From positions 1 to 31,958 of the forward strand of contig JBFWLB010000032.1 of the NCBI GenBank assembly GCA_050252335.1: DNA of 31,958 nucleotides, in the 5' to 3' direction. Position numbers and translations under genes: made by a program. Of this stretch, positions 7,086-14,944 are shown one piece after another. The notes below the pieces were generated by a model. It was given only the letters and a program-made list of their open reading frames with translations. It made no database searches and was not told the DNA's origin. Source of the stretch: Berkiella_A sp050252335 (GTDB lineage: Bacteria > Pseudomonadota > Gammaproteobacteria > Berkiellales > Berkiellaceae). Each line of letters opens with the position of its first letter. Positions within the stretch are counted from its first letter, which is position 1.

Positions 7086-8198
7086 ATGTCTGCTAAAAGA
7101 GCTATATTTTTTACAGGTGGTGGCGCCAGGGGAGCCTATCAAGCGGGTGTCATAAAAGCAATTGCTGAAATAACGGCTACACATGAGATACCTGTTGAAA
7201 TTTTAAGTGGCGTTAGCTCTGGCTCTATTAATGCAGCATTTATTGCATCTTATTCTGACTTTCAATTGGGTGTTAAGAAATTACTGCAAGTGTGGTCTCA
7301 GATTAATTGTGGCCAAGTATTTGAGGTTGGGAGTTATTCGCTGATTTCATCTGTCTGCCGTACTTCCGTAGAAATTATAATGCGTAATACACCACAGGAA
7401 GGGCATTATCTACTTAATACACATCCATTGCGTTATCTCATAGAAAGTAATATTAACTTTAATGCAGTGAATGAGAATATTGACAAAGGTTTATTAGAAA
7501 CCTTGATTGTAACTGCTTTGAACTATGAAACATCAGAAACGACTTCATTTTTTAATACACAAAAAGAAATTAAATCTCGTAATAAATTTCGTTATAACAC
7601 ACAAAAATCCCTCATTACCAGTGATCATATTATGGCGTCTACTGCCATCCCATTATTTTTTCCACCTGTAAAATTAGAAAATATACCTTATGGTGATGGT
7701 GCTTTGAGAAATAGTTATCCTCTACGGGCAACTATTGCAACAGGCGCAGATAAAATATTAATTGTAGGCTCTAAGCAAGAGCATTTGCAGAAACCGAAGC
7801 AAGAATCTTTGCGAGATGGCGTTTCTTTTGGGAAAATCTTAAGTACAGTCTTTAATTCTATTTTTATAGATAACATTGAAATTGATATGGAAAGATTAGA
7901 GTATATTAATAAAAATATTAGTAATTTATCTGATCAAGAGAAGCAAAAAATCCCTTTTAGAAACATTGAATATCTCTATTTGAGACCTTCGGCAGATCTA
8001 GGGCAAATTGCTATGGAAAAAGTACGTTCTTTGCCAAAATTGTTGCGTTATCTACTTGGAGGCTTTGGTTCTAATCGCCAATCATCCGATTTAATGAGTT
8101 ATTTAATGTTTGAGGCTGAATTTTGTCATGAGCTTATCAACATAGGCTATAAAGACACAATGAATCGAAAGGAGGAGGTTATTCAATTTTTCTCTTAA
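7086..8198 (+). CDS. Patatin-like phospholipase
   Basis: 370 residues. The N-terminus has the oxyanion-hole motif GGGARG (11-16), the nucleophile elbow GVSSG (42-46, Ser44) and the second catalytic residue in DGA (Asp204), so the Ser-Asp dyad is complete. The segment MASTAIPLFFPPV before the DGA is also typical of bacterial patatins. These enzymes are lipid acyl hydrolases (phospholipase A type); several Legionella and Pseudomonas members act inside host cells, but cytoplasmic family members also exist. No signal peptide is seen. The region after residue 260 is family-specific and not assigned. The gene is divergent from the proline-rich effector candidate and may share its upstream region (6884-7085), in which I could not fix a promoter. 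The ribosome binding site is weak. Confidence 0.88.
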   Translation: MSAKRAIFFTGGGARGAYQAGVIKAIAEITATHEIPVEILSGVSSGSINAAFIASYSDFQLGVKKLLQVWSQINCGQVFEVGSYSLISSVCRTSVEIIMRNTPQEGHYLLNTHPLRYLIESNINFNAVNENIDKGLLETLIVTALNYETSETTSFFNTQKEIKSRNKFRYNTQKSLITSDHIMASTAIPLFFPPVKLENIPYGDGALRNSYPLRATIATGADKILIVGSKQEHLQKPKQESLRDGVSFGKILSTVFNSIFIDNIEIDMERLEYINKNISNLSDQEKQKIPFRNIEYLYLRPSADLGQIAMEKVRSLPKLLRYLLGGFGSNRQSSDLMSYLMFEAEFCHELINIGYKDTMNRKEEVIQFFS

Positions 8199-8334
8199 AG
8201 CAGGACATACATGGATTTTGGAGTTATTTTTTTTAAATCAATTTAAAGACTCTGTTCAAGTCCCTCAAAAATCGCTATCATCACCTATTACACTCCCAAT
8301 TAGTTAACCGTCTAAATATATCAGGGGTTTTACC

Positions 8335-8931
8335 ATGACAGAGACTGCTATTGAGACCAATTTAAAGATTTATCTATATTCTGATCCTGTTTTCAAAAGA
8401 AAAAATGAGCTTGTATCTGAATTTGGTGAAAGCTTACAACAAACCCATGATGAAATTAAAGAAATCTTAAAAATAGTATCCGGCAAAGGTTTGGCTGCAC
8501 CTCAAGTTGGTATGAATAAGCGATTTATCGTTGTTACACTTGCAGACAATCAAGGTACAAAGCTTTTGGCTAATCCTGAGATTATAAAAGCAAACGAGAT
8601 GGATATTGTTGATATGGAATGCTTATCATTCCCTGGCGTCAAAATTTCTGTGCCAAGACCCCAATCTATCACTGTAAAATATCAAGACGAAGCTGGTGCT
8701 TCTCATGAAATGGATGTTGAAAATGAATTGGCTCATCAGTTTTATCATTTGATTGATATTTTAAACAATAAATTGTTAGCCGATAATTTATCTAAATTGA
8801 AAAAAGAGCGTTTTTTCAAAAAATATGAGAAATGGTTGAGCCATGAATTTGGTGGACATCATGATCACGAGCATGACCATGATCACGATCACGACCATGG
8901 GCATGTACACGGCCCAGGCTGCAATCACTAA
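8335..8931 (+). CDS. Peptide deformylase-like protein with altered active site and His-rich tail
   Basis: 198 residues, with AGGGG 7 nt before the ATG. Deformylase motif 1 is present (GKGLAAPQ, 50-57). Motif 2, normally EGCLS, is MECLS with the metal-ligand Cys96 kept. Motif 3, normally HExxH, is HQFYH (134-138): both His ligands remain but the catalytic Glu is Gln135 (codon CAG). True deformylases remove formyl from new N-termini and need that Glu, so this copy may be inactive, altered in reaction, or a metal-binding paralogue. After residue 169 comes a tail of His, Asp and Glu with 12 His in the last 29 residues, similar in look to metal-storage tails of metallochaperones. The N-terminus TETAIETNLKIYLYSDPVF is close to the usual start of the fold. 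A canonical def gene would be expected elsewhere in the genome. Confidence 0.8.
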   Translation: MTETAIETNLKIYLYSDPVFKRKNELVSEFGESLQQTHDEIKEILKIVSGKGLAAPQVGMNKRFIVVTLADNQGTKLLANPEIIKANEMDIVDMECLSFPGVKISVPRPQSITVKYQDEAGASHEMDVENELAHQFYHLIDILNNKLLADNLSKLKKERFFKKYEKWLSHEFGGHHDHEHDHDHDHDHGHVHGPGCNH

Positions 8932-8932
8932 A

Positions 8933-9100
8933 CTCTTCGCATTTGCGGCATAGGCGTTGTTGCCTGCGCCTTCTCACAATCCTCATGTACTCTTTGTACA
9001 TTCCGGTTGTTCGAAGCTTAGCGTCTAGCCTATACCACAACTGCTGTGAGTTACACTCTTTGCATTTGCGGCGTAGGCATTGTTGCCTGCGCCTTCTTAC
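8933..9100. repeat. REP-like direct repeat pair between convergent genes
   Basis: Two 45-bp copies (8933-8977 and about 9056-9100) share GCATTTGCGGC and TTGTTGCCTGCGCCTTCT with only a few differences. The 78-bp spacer contains the palindrome TGTACTCTTTGTACA (about 8986-9000) and a CTCACA/TGTGAG pairing. The whole block fills the gap between the deformylase-like stop (8931) and the M48 peptidase stop (9106). It looks like a member of an interspersed repeat family, possibly doubling as a 3'-end structure. Confidence 0.55.
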
Positions 9101-9105
9101 TTTAA

Positions 9106-10179
9106 TTACTCAATCTTCTCTTTCTTCTTGCAAATATTTCTTAAATCTTGCCATTCTTTTTGAGTCAAAAGGGGTTCAGCCTTTTTAACTTTGTTCAGTG
9201 CCTTTACTCTGGCAATTCTATCTTTGCTAGAAGGGTGCGTTGATAAATATACGCTGAACTCATCTGAATCCCCGGCATGTTGTATGATAGTATTGAAAAA
9301 TTTTGCTAAACCACTTGCATCAAGATTTGCTTCATTCAAAATACGAACTCCTATTTCATCTGCTTCATATTCTTTTTGTCGAGAATAGCTAAAATTGACA
9401 AGTGATAATCCTAAATCTGGGAAGCTGCTAAATGCAGAGGCAATGATAATTTTAATACCAAGTTGAGAAATGAGTCCTGCGGTAGGATGATGTTGAATAC
9501 TGTGTGACATTTCATGTGCTAGCACACCTGCAACTTCTTCAGGAGTATTAGCGGTGTCGATCAGTCCTTTTAAGACAATGATGTGATATCCAGGTGCTGC
9601 AAAGGCATTTATATCATGAATATCTACAACTTTTATATCAAAAGCTTGTTCTAATGATTGATGCTCTGTTAGTCGGTGGATAATTTTTTGTAAGGCCTGA
9701 TTTCCTTCTTCTTGCGTGCAATAATTGTTGCCTTCCAGTGTTTCAGCAATGAAAAATGTACCCAAAGCATTATCCCATTCATGAGGAATGATGCGTGCAA
9801 TGCTTGGGGCGAAATAGGGGATACCAAATAAAACAAAAGCAAATATTGCGATCAAAAAAACGATCAATATACTTATTTTTCGCCATGGATGATGTACATG
9901 TGAAAGCTTGATATTGCTTTCGGGTACAAGAGGCTCTAAGGCGCTATAAAAAGCATCATCTTGGATGATAATGCGTGCGCCTACCATGCTTTTACAGCCA
10001 ATGACGCTTGCTTTGCCTTCATGTGGTCTTTCTATAATCAATAAATCTTTGTAAGGCCACGTATAGATTATATCTTCTGCACAGATCTGTATTGTATCAG
10101 CTTTTAAACTAACATCAGCTTCTAGTGGCCTAATGGACTGGCCATCAAAAAATCGCGCTTTAACGAGAGTTTTATTCAT
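9106..10179 (-). CDS. Membrane-anchored M48-family zinc metallopeptidase
   Basis: 357 residues. A cytosolic N-terminal region of about 100 residues is followed by one membrane helix (about 103-124), then the peptidase domain. The zinc motif HEMSH lies at 222-226 inside VLAHEMSHSIQHH, and EYEAD (270-274) provides the ExxxD third-ligand motif of M48 peptidases. STHPSSKDRIARV near 313-325 is a conserved C-terminal block of this family (BepA/LoiP-like). Such proteases usually act in envelope quality control. The ATG overlaps the stop of the DUF898 gene by 4 bp (ATGA), so the two are co-translated. DUF898 and M48 proteins are often neighbours, which supports a joint envelope role. The catalytic set is complete. 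Confidence 0.87.
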   Translation of the reverse strand: MNKTLVKARFFDGQSIRPLEADVSLKADTIQICAEDIIYTWPYKDLLIIERPHEGKASVIGCKSMVGARIIIQDDAFYSALEPLVPESNIKLSHVHHPWRKISILIVFLIAIFAFVLFGIPYFAPSIARIIPHEWDNALGTFFIAETLEGNNYCTQEEGNQALQKIIHRLTEHQSLEQAFDIKVVDIHDINAFAAPGYHIIVLKGLIDTANTPEEVAGVLAHEMSHSIQHHPTAGLISQLGIKIIIASAFSSFPDLGLSLVNFSYSRQKEYEADEIGVRILNEANLDASGLAKFFNTIIQHAGDSDEFSVYLSTHPSSKDRIARVKALNKVKKAEPLLTQKEWQDLRNICKKKEKIE

Positions 10180-11474
10180 AATAAACTTATACGAATATCA
10201 AAAAACGAAGAAAGTCCTTCACCAGAAGTATCCTTCTCACCTTGTGCTTGTAAGATATTTGAATTTTTTAAGTCACCTGTTATTTTAATATTATTTGCTA
10301 AAAATCTCTGTCTGCGTTGCATGGCCCATGGATAGCCAATTCCAAGAGTGAAGAGAATGATGCAGCCATTTCCGAGTATAAGTTTAAATAGCTTCCAGCC
10401 AGTAATTTTACAATCAAAGCCTATATCGCCAAAAGATAAATAATTGTATTTTGTTCTATTGCGTGCTGCACGATATCCAAAAAATAGACCAAAGAAACCA
10501 ATAGGTAATAATATAATACCTAATACAATAGTTAGGATTGAAAATATTGTAATTGCATCTGGATAATTATCAATGTGAAGATACGCCATGACTTCTGGAA
10601 TTGCGATTGCTTGAGATAGAATAAAGCACAAAATACCGACTACAAAACATATATAGAAGATAAAATAATAAAAGAATAATTTGCAATAATGTGGGATAAA
10701 ACTAGCAAGCTGATTGCCAAAATATAGGTGTTTTGCTTTATATTGGTGCAATCTTAGATCGGCAAAAGGCTTCCATAATCCGAGCGTCGCTATAACCAAT
10801 AAGGTATGACAGCAGCCTATGATACCATATTGTAAGCTTGATCCACTTAAATGCCCACGAATGCCTCTATAACGTAATCTAGATGCACGGTATTTAATAG
10901 CTTGGAATACAGCGACAAAAGGTAAAAAGGTGATAAAGAAAAATATATAAAGGATATAGATGAGAATAGCTGTAATCTGCAGTGCATTCATCTCTTCTTG
11001 GGTAGATGTATTTTTGATGGATTGTTCTGATTTACTCTTATCGGTGGAGGGTTGTGGGCGTGTATCTGTAGTGAAAGGGCTTAATATTTTTTTTTCTTTT
11101 ATGCTTGATGGGGGGCTGAGTGGTTTATGATCTGTGCTAGATCTGAATTCATCTTCTATTCCTTGCTCTATTTCTTGTTCTAATTCTTGCGACATCTTTG
11201 ACATTTCAATTGTTGCCCAGAAAAATGGAATGGAAATAATCAGTAATAAAGAGGTGGCTTTAACAAATCCCCAAAATAGCTCCTTCCCATGGCCTGTATA
11301 TTCAAATCGATCGCCGTCGAGCATAAAGCCAGCTGTCATATAGCGGCGTAATCTTGTTTTACCCCAAAATCGATAAAGACCTAAGGTACAGATGCTGAGT
11401 AATATATTTACTATCCAAATTTTATATACTTGGCTTGTTGTTGCATCATAGTGTAAATCATTCTCAGCGCCCAT
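10176..11474 (-). CDS. DUF898 (YjgN-like) polytopic membrane protein
   Basis: 432 residues. The DUF898 signature appears as repeated blocks: LSICTLGLYRFWGKTRLRRYM near residues 30-50, LLVIATLGLWKPFADLRLHQY near 225-245 and LFTLGIGYPWAMQRRQRFLAN near 375-395. Each couples a membrane helix to a basic W/Y-rich loop. Some six to eight membrane helices are expected, so it sits in the inner membrane. Residues about 100-160 form a hydrophilic Ser/Lys/Thr/Pro-rich insert between the first two helical parts. The biochemical role of DUF898 is unknown. It is the first gene of a two-gene unit with the M48 peptidase (4-bp overlap). Its Shine-Dalgarno GAGGG lies in the arm of a perfect 12-bp hairpin (11481-11518), which may control translation or end the upstream transcript. 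Confidence 0.82.
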   Translation of the reverse strand: MGAENDLHYDATTSQVYKIWIVNILLSICTLGLYRFWGKTRLRRYMTAGFMLDGDRFEYTGHGKELFWGFVKATSLLLIISIPFFWATIEMSKMSQELEQEIEQGIEDEFRSSTDHKPLSPPSSIKEKKILSPFTTDTRPQPSTDKSKSEQSIKNTSTQEEMNALQITAILIYILYIFFFITFLPFVAVFQAIKYRASRLRYRGIRGHLSGSSLQYGIIGCCHTLLVIATLGLWKPFADLRLHQYKAKHLYFGNQLASFIPHYCKLFFYYFIFYICFVVGILCFILSQAIAIPEVMAYLHIDNYPDAITIFSILTIVLGIILLPIGFFGLFFGYRAARNRTKYNYLSFGDIGFDCKITGWKLFKLILGNGCIILFTLGIGYPWAMQRRQRFLANNIKITGDLKNSNILQAQGEKDTSGEGLSSFFDIRISLL

Positions 11475-11480
11475 GAGAAA

Positions 11481-11518
11481 ATACCCTCTGTATAAAATGA
11501 ATTATTTACAGAGGGTAT
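11481..11518 (-). promoter_or_regulatory. Perfect 12-bp hairpin covering the DUF898 ribosome binding site
   Basis: Arms 11481-11492 and 11507-11518 are perfectly complementary (ATACCCTCTGTA / TACAGAGGGTAT) around an AT-rich 14-nt loop. On the minus strand the second arm contains GAGGG, nine nt before the ATG of the DUF898 gene, so the ribosome binding site is inside the stem. TTTTCTC follows the stem, so it could also be the intrinsic terminator of the upstream aldolase-family gene. Confidence 0.6.
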
Positions 11519-11572
11519 CGGCATCGTTGGCATTCAGCTTGAGATTATTTTTATATAAAAATACAGTGATAG

Positions 11573-12301
11573 TTATTTTTTAGCATCTTTGAGACGCTTA
11601 ACGAGAGCATGCCATTCGAGAGCACCATTTACTCTATAGTCATCACCATGTTGTCTAGCGGTTTTTTCACATATTTCAGGTGGTGGCGTAATGAGTTTTG
11701 CGCCCGTTGCCATAGCTTGAAGTTGGGCCTGTGCAGCTCTTTCTAGAAAGTGCATTAATCCAAAAGCTTCGCCAATGGTTCGTCCAACTGTAATTAAGCC
11801 ATGGTTTCTTAAGATCATGGCTTTATGATGTGCTAAGTCTTTGACCAGTCTGTCTTGATCTTTTACATCACAGAGTAAGCCGTTAAAATCATGGTAGCCG
11901 ATTCTGTTGTAAAATCGACAAGCATGTTGAGTGATAGGGAGTAGCCCGCACTCAAGCGTGGAAAGTGCCATACCTGCAACTGTATGCATGTGCATAACGC
12001 AAGTGACCTCAGGTCGTGCTCTGTGAATAGCGCTATGGATGACATAACCTGTTTTATTTAAAAATGCGAAGGGTTCTGCTTCTTTAACATTTCCATCATA
12101 ATCAATTTTAACTAAATTATCAGGTGTGATCTGTTCAAACAGCCAATTGTAGGGATTGATCAACAAAGTGCCTTCTTCGTGCTGAATTCGAGAAGAAATG
12201 TGTGTATAGATTAAATCAGTCCATCCAAATTGGCTGACAATGTGATAGCAATCTGCCAAGTCAGCTCTTGCTTTTTGCTCATACTCTGAGCGCTGAACCA
12301 T
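11573..12301 (-). CDS. Class II aldolase/adducin-family protein
   Basis: 242 residues from ATG 12301, which has GGAG 8 nt upstream; an in-frame TTG at 12307 is less likely. The metal-binding HMH of CVMHMHTVAGMA and the later His of LRNHGLITVG are the zinc ligands of the class II aldolase fold. Other family blocks are TDLIYTHISSRI near the N-terminus and TGYVIHSAIH before the HMH. Members include fuculose-phosphate aldolase, ribulose-phosphate epimerase and decarboxylating or adducin-like enzymes. The substrate cannot be chosen from sequence, and no sugar operon surrounds it. It is a single gene; a hairpin at 11481-11518 may end its transcript. Confidence 0.85.
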   Translation of the reverse strand: MVQRSEYEQKARADLADCYHIVSQFGWTDLIYTHISSRIQHEEGTLLINPYNWLFEQITPDNLVKIDYDGNVKEAEPFAFLNKTGYVIHSAIHRARPEVTCVMHMHTVAGMALSTLECGLLPITQHACRFYNRIGYHDFNGLLCDVKDQDRLVKDLAHHKAMILRNHGLITVGRTIGEAFGLMHFLERAAQAQLQAMATGAKLITPPPEICEKTARQHGDDYRVNGALEWHALVKRLKDAKK

Positions 12302-12336
12302 AATCAAACTCCATGTTTTATTATTTTAATTAAATC

Positions 12337-12364
12337 TTGCATATCATTATTATAGTCATATATT
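12337..12364 (+). promoter_or_regulatory. Candidate promoter for the tyrosine-rich small protein gene
   Basis: TTGCAT (12337-12342), a 16-bp spacer and TATATT (12359-12364) resemble a sigma-70 promoter about 55 bp before the ATG at 12422. The region is very AT-rich, so chance matches are likely. Confidence 0.35.
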
Positions 12365-12421
12365 TTCTTCAAAAGACGATATATTCATCATACATGAGTG
12401 ATAAGCTCATAAGGTAGTTTT

Positions 12422-12694
12422 ATGATGACTAATATCTTTAAAGTGTTTTTAATATCAGTAGTTATATTTTGCTATGGGTGTGCAGAGCCTTCTATTGAAT
12501 ACATGACTTATGAGTATCAGCAAAATTATACTCGACAAACAACCTATGGTTCGTACTATACAATTAATCAATATAGTTATTCATCTTATCCATTAGCATT
12601 TCCATATTATTATCACAATGGTCTCTATGCGAGGCATCCGAGTACCTATAATAATTGTTTGCAGACGAACCGGCAGTATTGGTATTGCTATTAG
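12422..12694 (+). CDS. Small tyrosine-rich exported (possible lipo-) protein, unknown function
   Basis: 90 residues, with AAGG 8 nt before the first of two adjacent ATG codons. The N-terminus KVFLISVVIFCYGCAEP is a hydrophobic export signal ending in a Cys that could be a lipoprotein cysteine, although the residues before it (CYG) are not an ideal lipobox. The mature part is unusual: 19 of the 90 residues are Tyr, with Asn, Ser, Gln and Thr making up much of the rest and few charged residues. No domain is recognised. Export to the envelope is likely; a surface or structural role is only a guess. Only five bases separate its stop from the first end repeat of the downstream transposase unit. 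Confidence 0.6.
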   Translation: MMTNIFKVFLISVVIFCYGCAEPSIEYMTYEYQQNYTRQTTYGSYYTINQYSYSSYPLAFPYYYHNGLYARHPSTYNNCLQTNRQYWYCY

Positions 12695-12699
12695 AATTC

Positions 12700-14004
12700 A
12701 GGACAGCCACAATAAGTTGATTTACCCAAAATATTTGAGCTAGAATTTCTTTCAGTAATAAGGATATTTTGTAAGTTATGACTTTAGCTCGCTCAGAACA
12801 AATAGATTTGAATGCAACGCCGTATTATCACGTCATGAACCGATGTGTGCGTCGCAGCTTTTTGTGCGGTTTTGATGAGCTAACGCAGAAAGATTATTCA
12901 CACCGTAAAGCATGGATTGTCAATCGATTAAAATATTTAGCGGATATCTTTGCTATAAAAATCTGTGCTTATGCCATCATGAGCAATCATTATCATGTTG
13001 TGTTATATGTAGAAGATAAAGTGGCTGAGAATTGGTCAGACGCAGAAATCATCCGTCGTTGGTCTGCTATTTTCCCAAAAGATGCTAAAGAAAATAAGCA
13101 TATAAAGGAAAAAATTCAGCTCTGGAAAGAACGCCTAACAAGTATCAGCTGGTTTATGCGATGCTTAAATGAGCGCATTGCACGCGATGTAAACGAAGAA
13201 GACGATACAGCAGGGCGATTCTGGGAAGGACGCTTTAAATCTCAAGCTTTACTGGATGAAGGTGCATTGTTAAGCGCAATGGTCTATGTAGATTTGAATC
13301 CGGTGAGAGCAGGAATTACAAAAACACCAGAAGAGTCAGAATTTACCTCTATTTATGAACGTATTCAGCATATTTCAAAACAGTTGAAAATCAACAAACC
13401 AAAATCCATCGCGCAGCAAAAGCGCGAAAGAGCAGATGTATATAATAGTCTTGCGCAACCAAAATCTTTGGTGCCCTTTGCTAACATTTCAAAATCTCAC
13501 ACGCATGCCATCGATTTTAATCTTGTGGATTATTTAGAGCTTGTAGATTATACCGGCAGAATAGTTCGTGATGATAAAGAAGCAGGCTCTATTCCTGAAC
13601 ATCTAGCCCCCATTTTAAGCAGATTACAATTTGAACCTCAAAACTGGATTTCATTGGTTAAGAATTTAGGCAAGAGCTTCTCTCATGCGGTGGGGAGTGA
13701 AATTTTACTGCTTAATTTTGGTAAGGAGGGTAGAAAGGGTTTAAAAGGCATCTCTCAGGCAAAGAAAATCTATTCAAATACATGTGTTGCTTAGTTCAAT
13801 ATTCCATCACTCTATCTTAATTTTATATAGATCTAGCTATATACTCACTGCAAGCCACTTTCTAGTGGTAACAAATACGATTTAATTCACTGTGTATAGC
13901 TTGATGATGGCTACTTATTCCCTTATTTTTTCTTAGTAATTTACTTTGGCTGTCCTGTATTTCCCGTCCTGTATTTCCCTGGTTGAAATAAATATGGCTG
14001 TCCT
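12700..14004 (+). mobile_element. REP-associated (IS200-like) transposase unit with end repeats
   Basis: AGGACAGCCA at 12700-12709 occurs inverted as TGGCTGTCCT at 13947-13956 and again at 13995-14004, bracketing the Y1 transposase gene. Between the last two copies the 14-mer GTCCTGTATTTCCC is repeated in tandem (13952-13965 and 13966-13979). Small hairpins (CCACT-ttct-AGTGG at 13855-13868; TATAG/CTATA just upstream) lie downstream of the transposase. The unit fits between the stop of the small Tyr-rich protein (12694) and the stop of the 297-residue gene (14018). Exact boundaries are inferred from the repeats; no target duplication is expected for this class. Confidence 0.6.
12778..13794 (+). 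CDS. REP-associated tyrosine transposase (Y1_Tnp/HUH family)
   Basis: 338 residues. ATPYYHVMNRCVRR near residue 13 opens the Y1 transposase domain, HYH at 71-73 is the HUH metal motif, and Tyr170 in MVYVDLNPVRAG is the expected catalytic tyrosine. The block GRFWEGRFKSQALLDE is also typical. Such enzymes cut and join single-stranded DNA and in RAYT systems act on REP palindromes. The protein is longer than most RAYTs, with about 150 extra residues after the catalytic domain (from about 190) that are Lys-rich and may bind DNA. All visible motifs are intact and the frame is open, so it may be active. Inverted AGGACAGCCA repeats flank it. Confidence 0.9.
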   Translation: MTLARSEQIDLNATPYYHVMNRCVRRSFLCGFDELTQKDYSHRKAWIVNRLKYLADIFAIKICAYAIMSNHYHVVLYVEDKVAENWSDAEIIRRWSAIFPKDAKENKHIKEKIQLWKERLTSISWFMRCLNERIARDVNEEDDTAGRFWEGRFKSQALLDEGALLSAMVYVDLNPVRAGITKTPEESEFTSIYERIQHISKQLKINKPKSIAQQKRERADVYNSLAQPKSLVPFANISKSHTHAIDFNLVDYLELVDYTGRIVRDDKEAGSIPEHLAPILSRLQFEPQNWISLVKNLGKSFSHAVGSEILLLNFGKEGRKGLKGISQAKKIYSNTCVA

Positions 14005-14017
14005 AAATATTATATTA

Positions 14018-14911
14018 TTAAGATGAAGGTCGATGGCTTCTCTCAACCAATTCATCAACCGTTGTGGTCTCTAAGGCTTGGTCTGGTAAATCGTAAAATA
14101 ACTGCGTGACAGGATGGCGTCCAAATGATAAGACGCTTGGTTGATGGCGTAGCGCATTGATACGAACAAGAAAATGTTCATAAGGCTCAGTGGTGCGAGA
14201 TGGACATGTTTGCATAATCTCATGCACAGTACTTGGAATATGGTAGTGCTGAACAGGGACGCCGCCTTGTCCCCAAAAACCTTGATAACTATATTGTGAC
14301 CAAAAAGATAAATGTGTTGGGTTGTCAATGCAAAGTTTATATTGATGCAATAGTGCTTGTTTGCGTGCTACGAGTATATCATGATTACAGAAATTCAATG
14401 TTGCAATCGTTTTGCTGAAATCTTGTAGTTTTGCTGCATGAGGGTGAGTACCATGCAGATATTGAGCAAGAAATGAAAAATAAGCACAGCATAAGCTGTT
14501 TTCTATGTCTGATTTATTATTGCCTTTTGCTGTAAATGTTCTAATCGCTGCTAAGTTTTCTTCACCAATAGCCCTTACAATATCTGCTTTAAGATTACCT
14601 TCAGAATCTAGCATCCATTGTTGTATATAATAGCTTAAAGTATAAAACCAGTAGGTGGTTGTATGCTGATTGACATGCTGAGTAAGATCTTGAAGATGGT
14701 TTTGAATGTGTCTTGGAATGTAAAGAGATACATCTGTGGTGCTTTTATATAAATTATCAAAATAGCGACACAATTCTGACAATCTTGGATTTCGAGCAGT
14801 AGGGTTTAATATAGTGCGTATATTACTACTGCAATGCATGAGCAAGAGCCGACGTGAGATTTGCTCATCCTCAGAATCTTCATTGTCTTGATAGGGGTTA
14901 AATCTTAGCAT
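14018..14911 (-). CDS. Unassigned protein, possible secreted effector
   Basis: 297 residues; no family is recognised. The N-terminus is acidic (NPYQDNEDSEDEQ) and there is no signal peptide or clear membrane helix. The body is rich in His, Gln, Tyr and Leu with helical character: DLTQHVNQHTTTYWFYTLSY near 75-95 and CCAYFSFLAQYLHGTHPHAA near 140-160. The last residues, VDELVERSHRPSS, carry acidic residues about 7-11 from a polar Ser end, loosely like the E-block of some Dot/Icm substrates; this is weak evidence. No Shine-Dalgarno is evident before ATG 14911. Its stop is only 13 bp from the end of the transposase unit. It is probably a real lineage-specific gene, but its role is unknown. Confidence 0.6.
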   Translation of the reverse strand: MLRFNPYQDNEDSEDEQISRRLLLMHCSSNIRTILNPTARNPRLSELCRYFDNLYKSTTDVSLYIPRHIQNHLQDLTQHVNQHTTTYWFYTLSYYIQQWMLDSEGNLKADIVRAIGEENLAAIRTFTAKGNNKSDIENSLCCAYFSFLAQYLHGTHPHAAKLQDFSKTIATLNFCNHDILVARKQALLHQYKLCIDNPTHLSFWSQYSYQGFWGQGGVPVQHYHIPSTVHEIMQTCPSRTTEPYEHFLVRINALRHQPSVLSFGRHPVTQLFYDLPDQALETTTVDELVERSHRPSS

Positions 14912-14944
14912 GAGTAGGGCTTATGTTAGATTTAGATTATTTTT

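Noticed and set aside
8816..9188. Overlapping open frames on both strands around the His-rich tail and REP-like repeats
   Set aside because: They are by-products of the repeated CAT/GAT codons and the direct repeats; no start signal or homology is apparent.
12778..13794. The transposase as the mover of the 200-bp palindromic repeats near pmbA
   Set aside because: Those repeats do not contain AGGACAGCCA or the tandem 14-mer; a link is possible but nothing in this window supports it.
12694..14017. CRISPR-like reading of the repeated GTCCTGTATTTCCC and AGGACAGCCA units
   Set aside because: Only two or three copies with no regular spacers; they are better explained as transposase end repeats.
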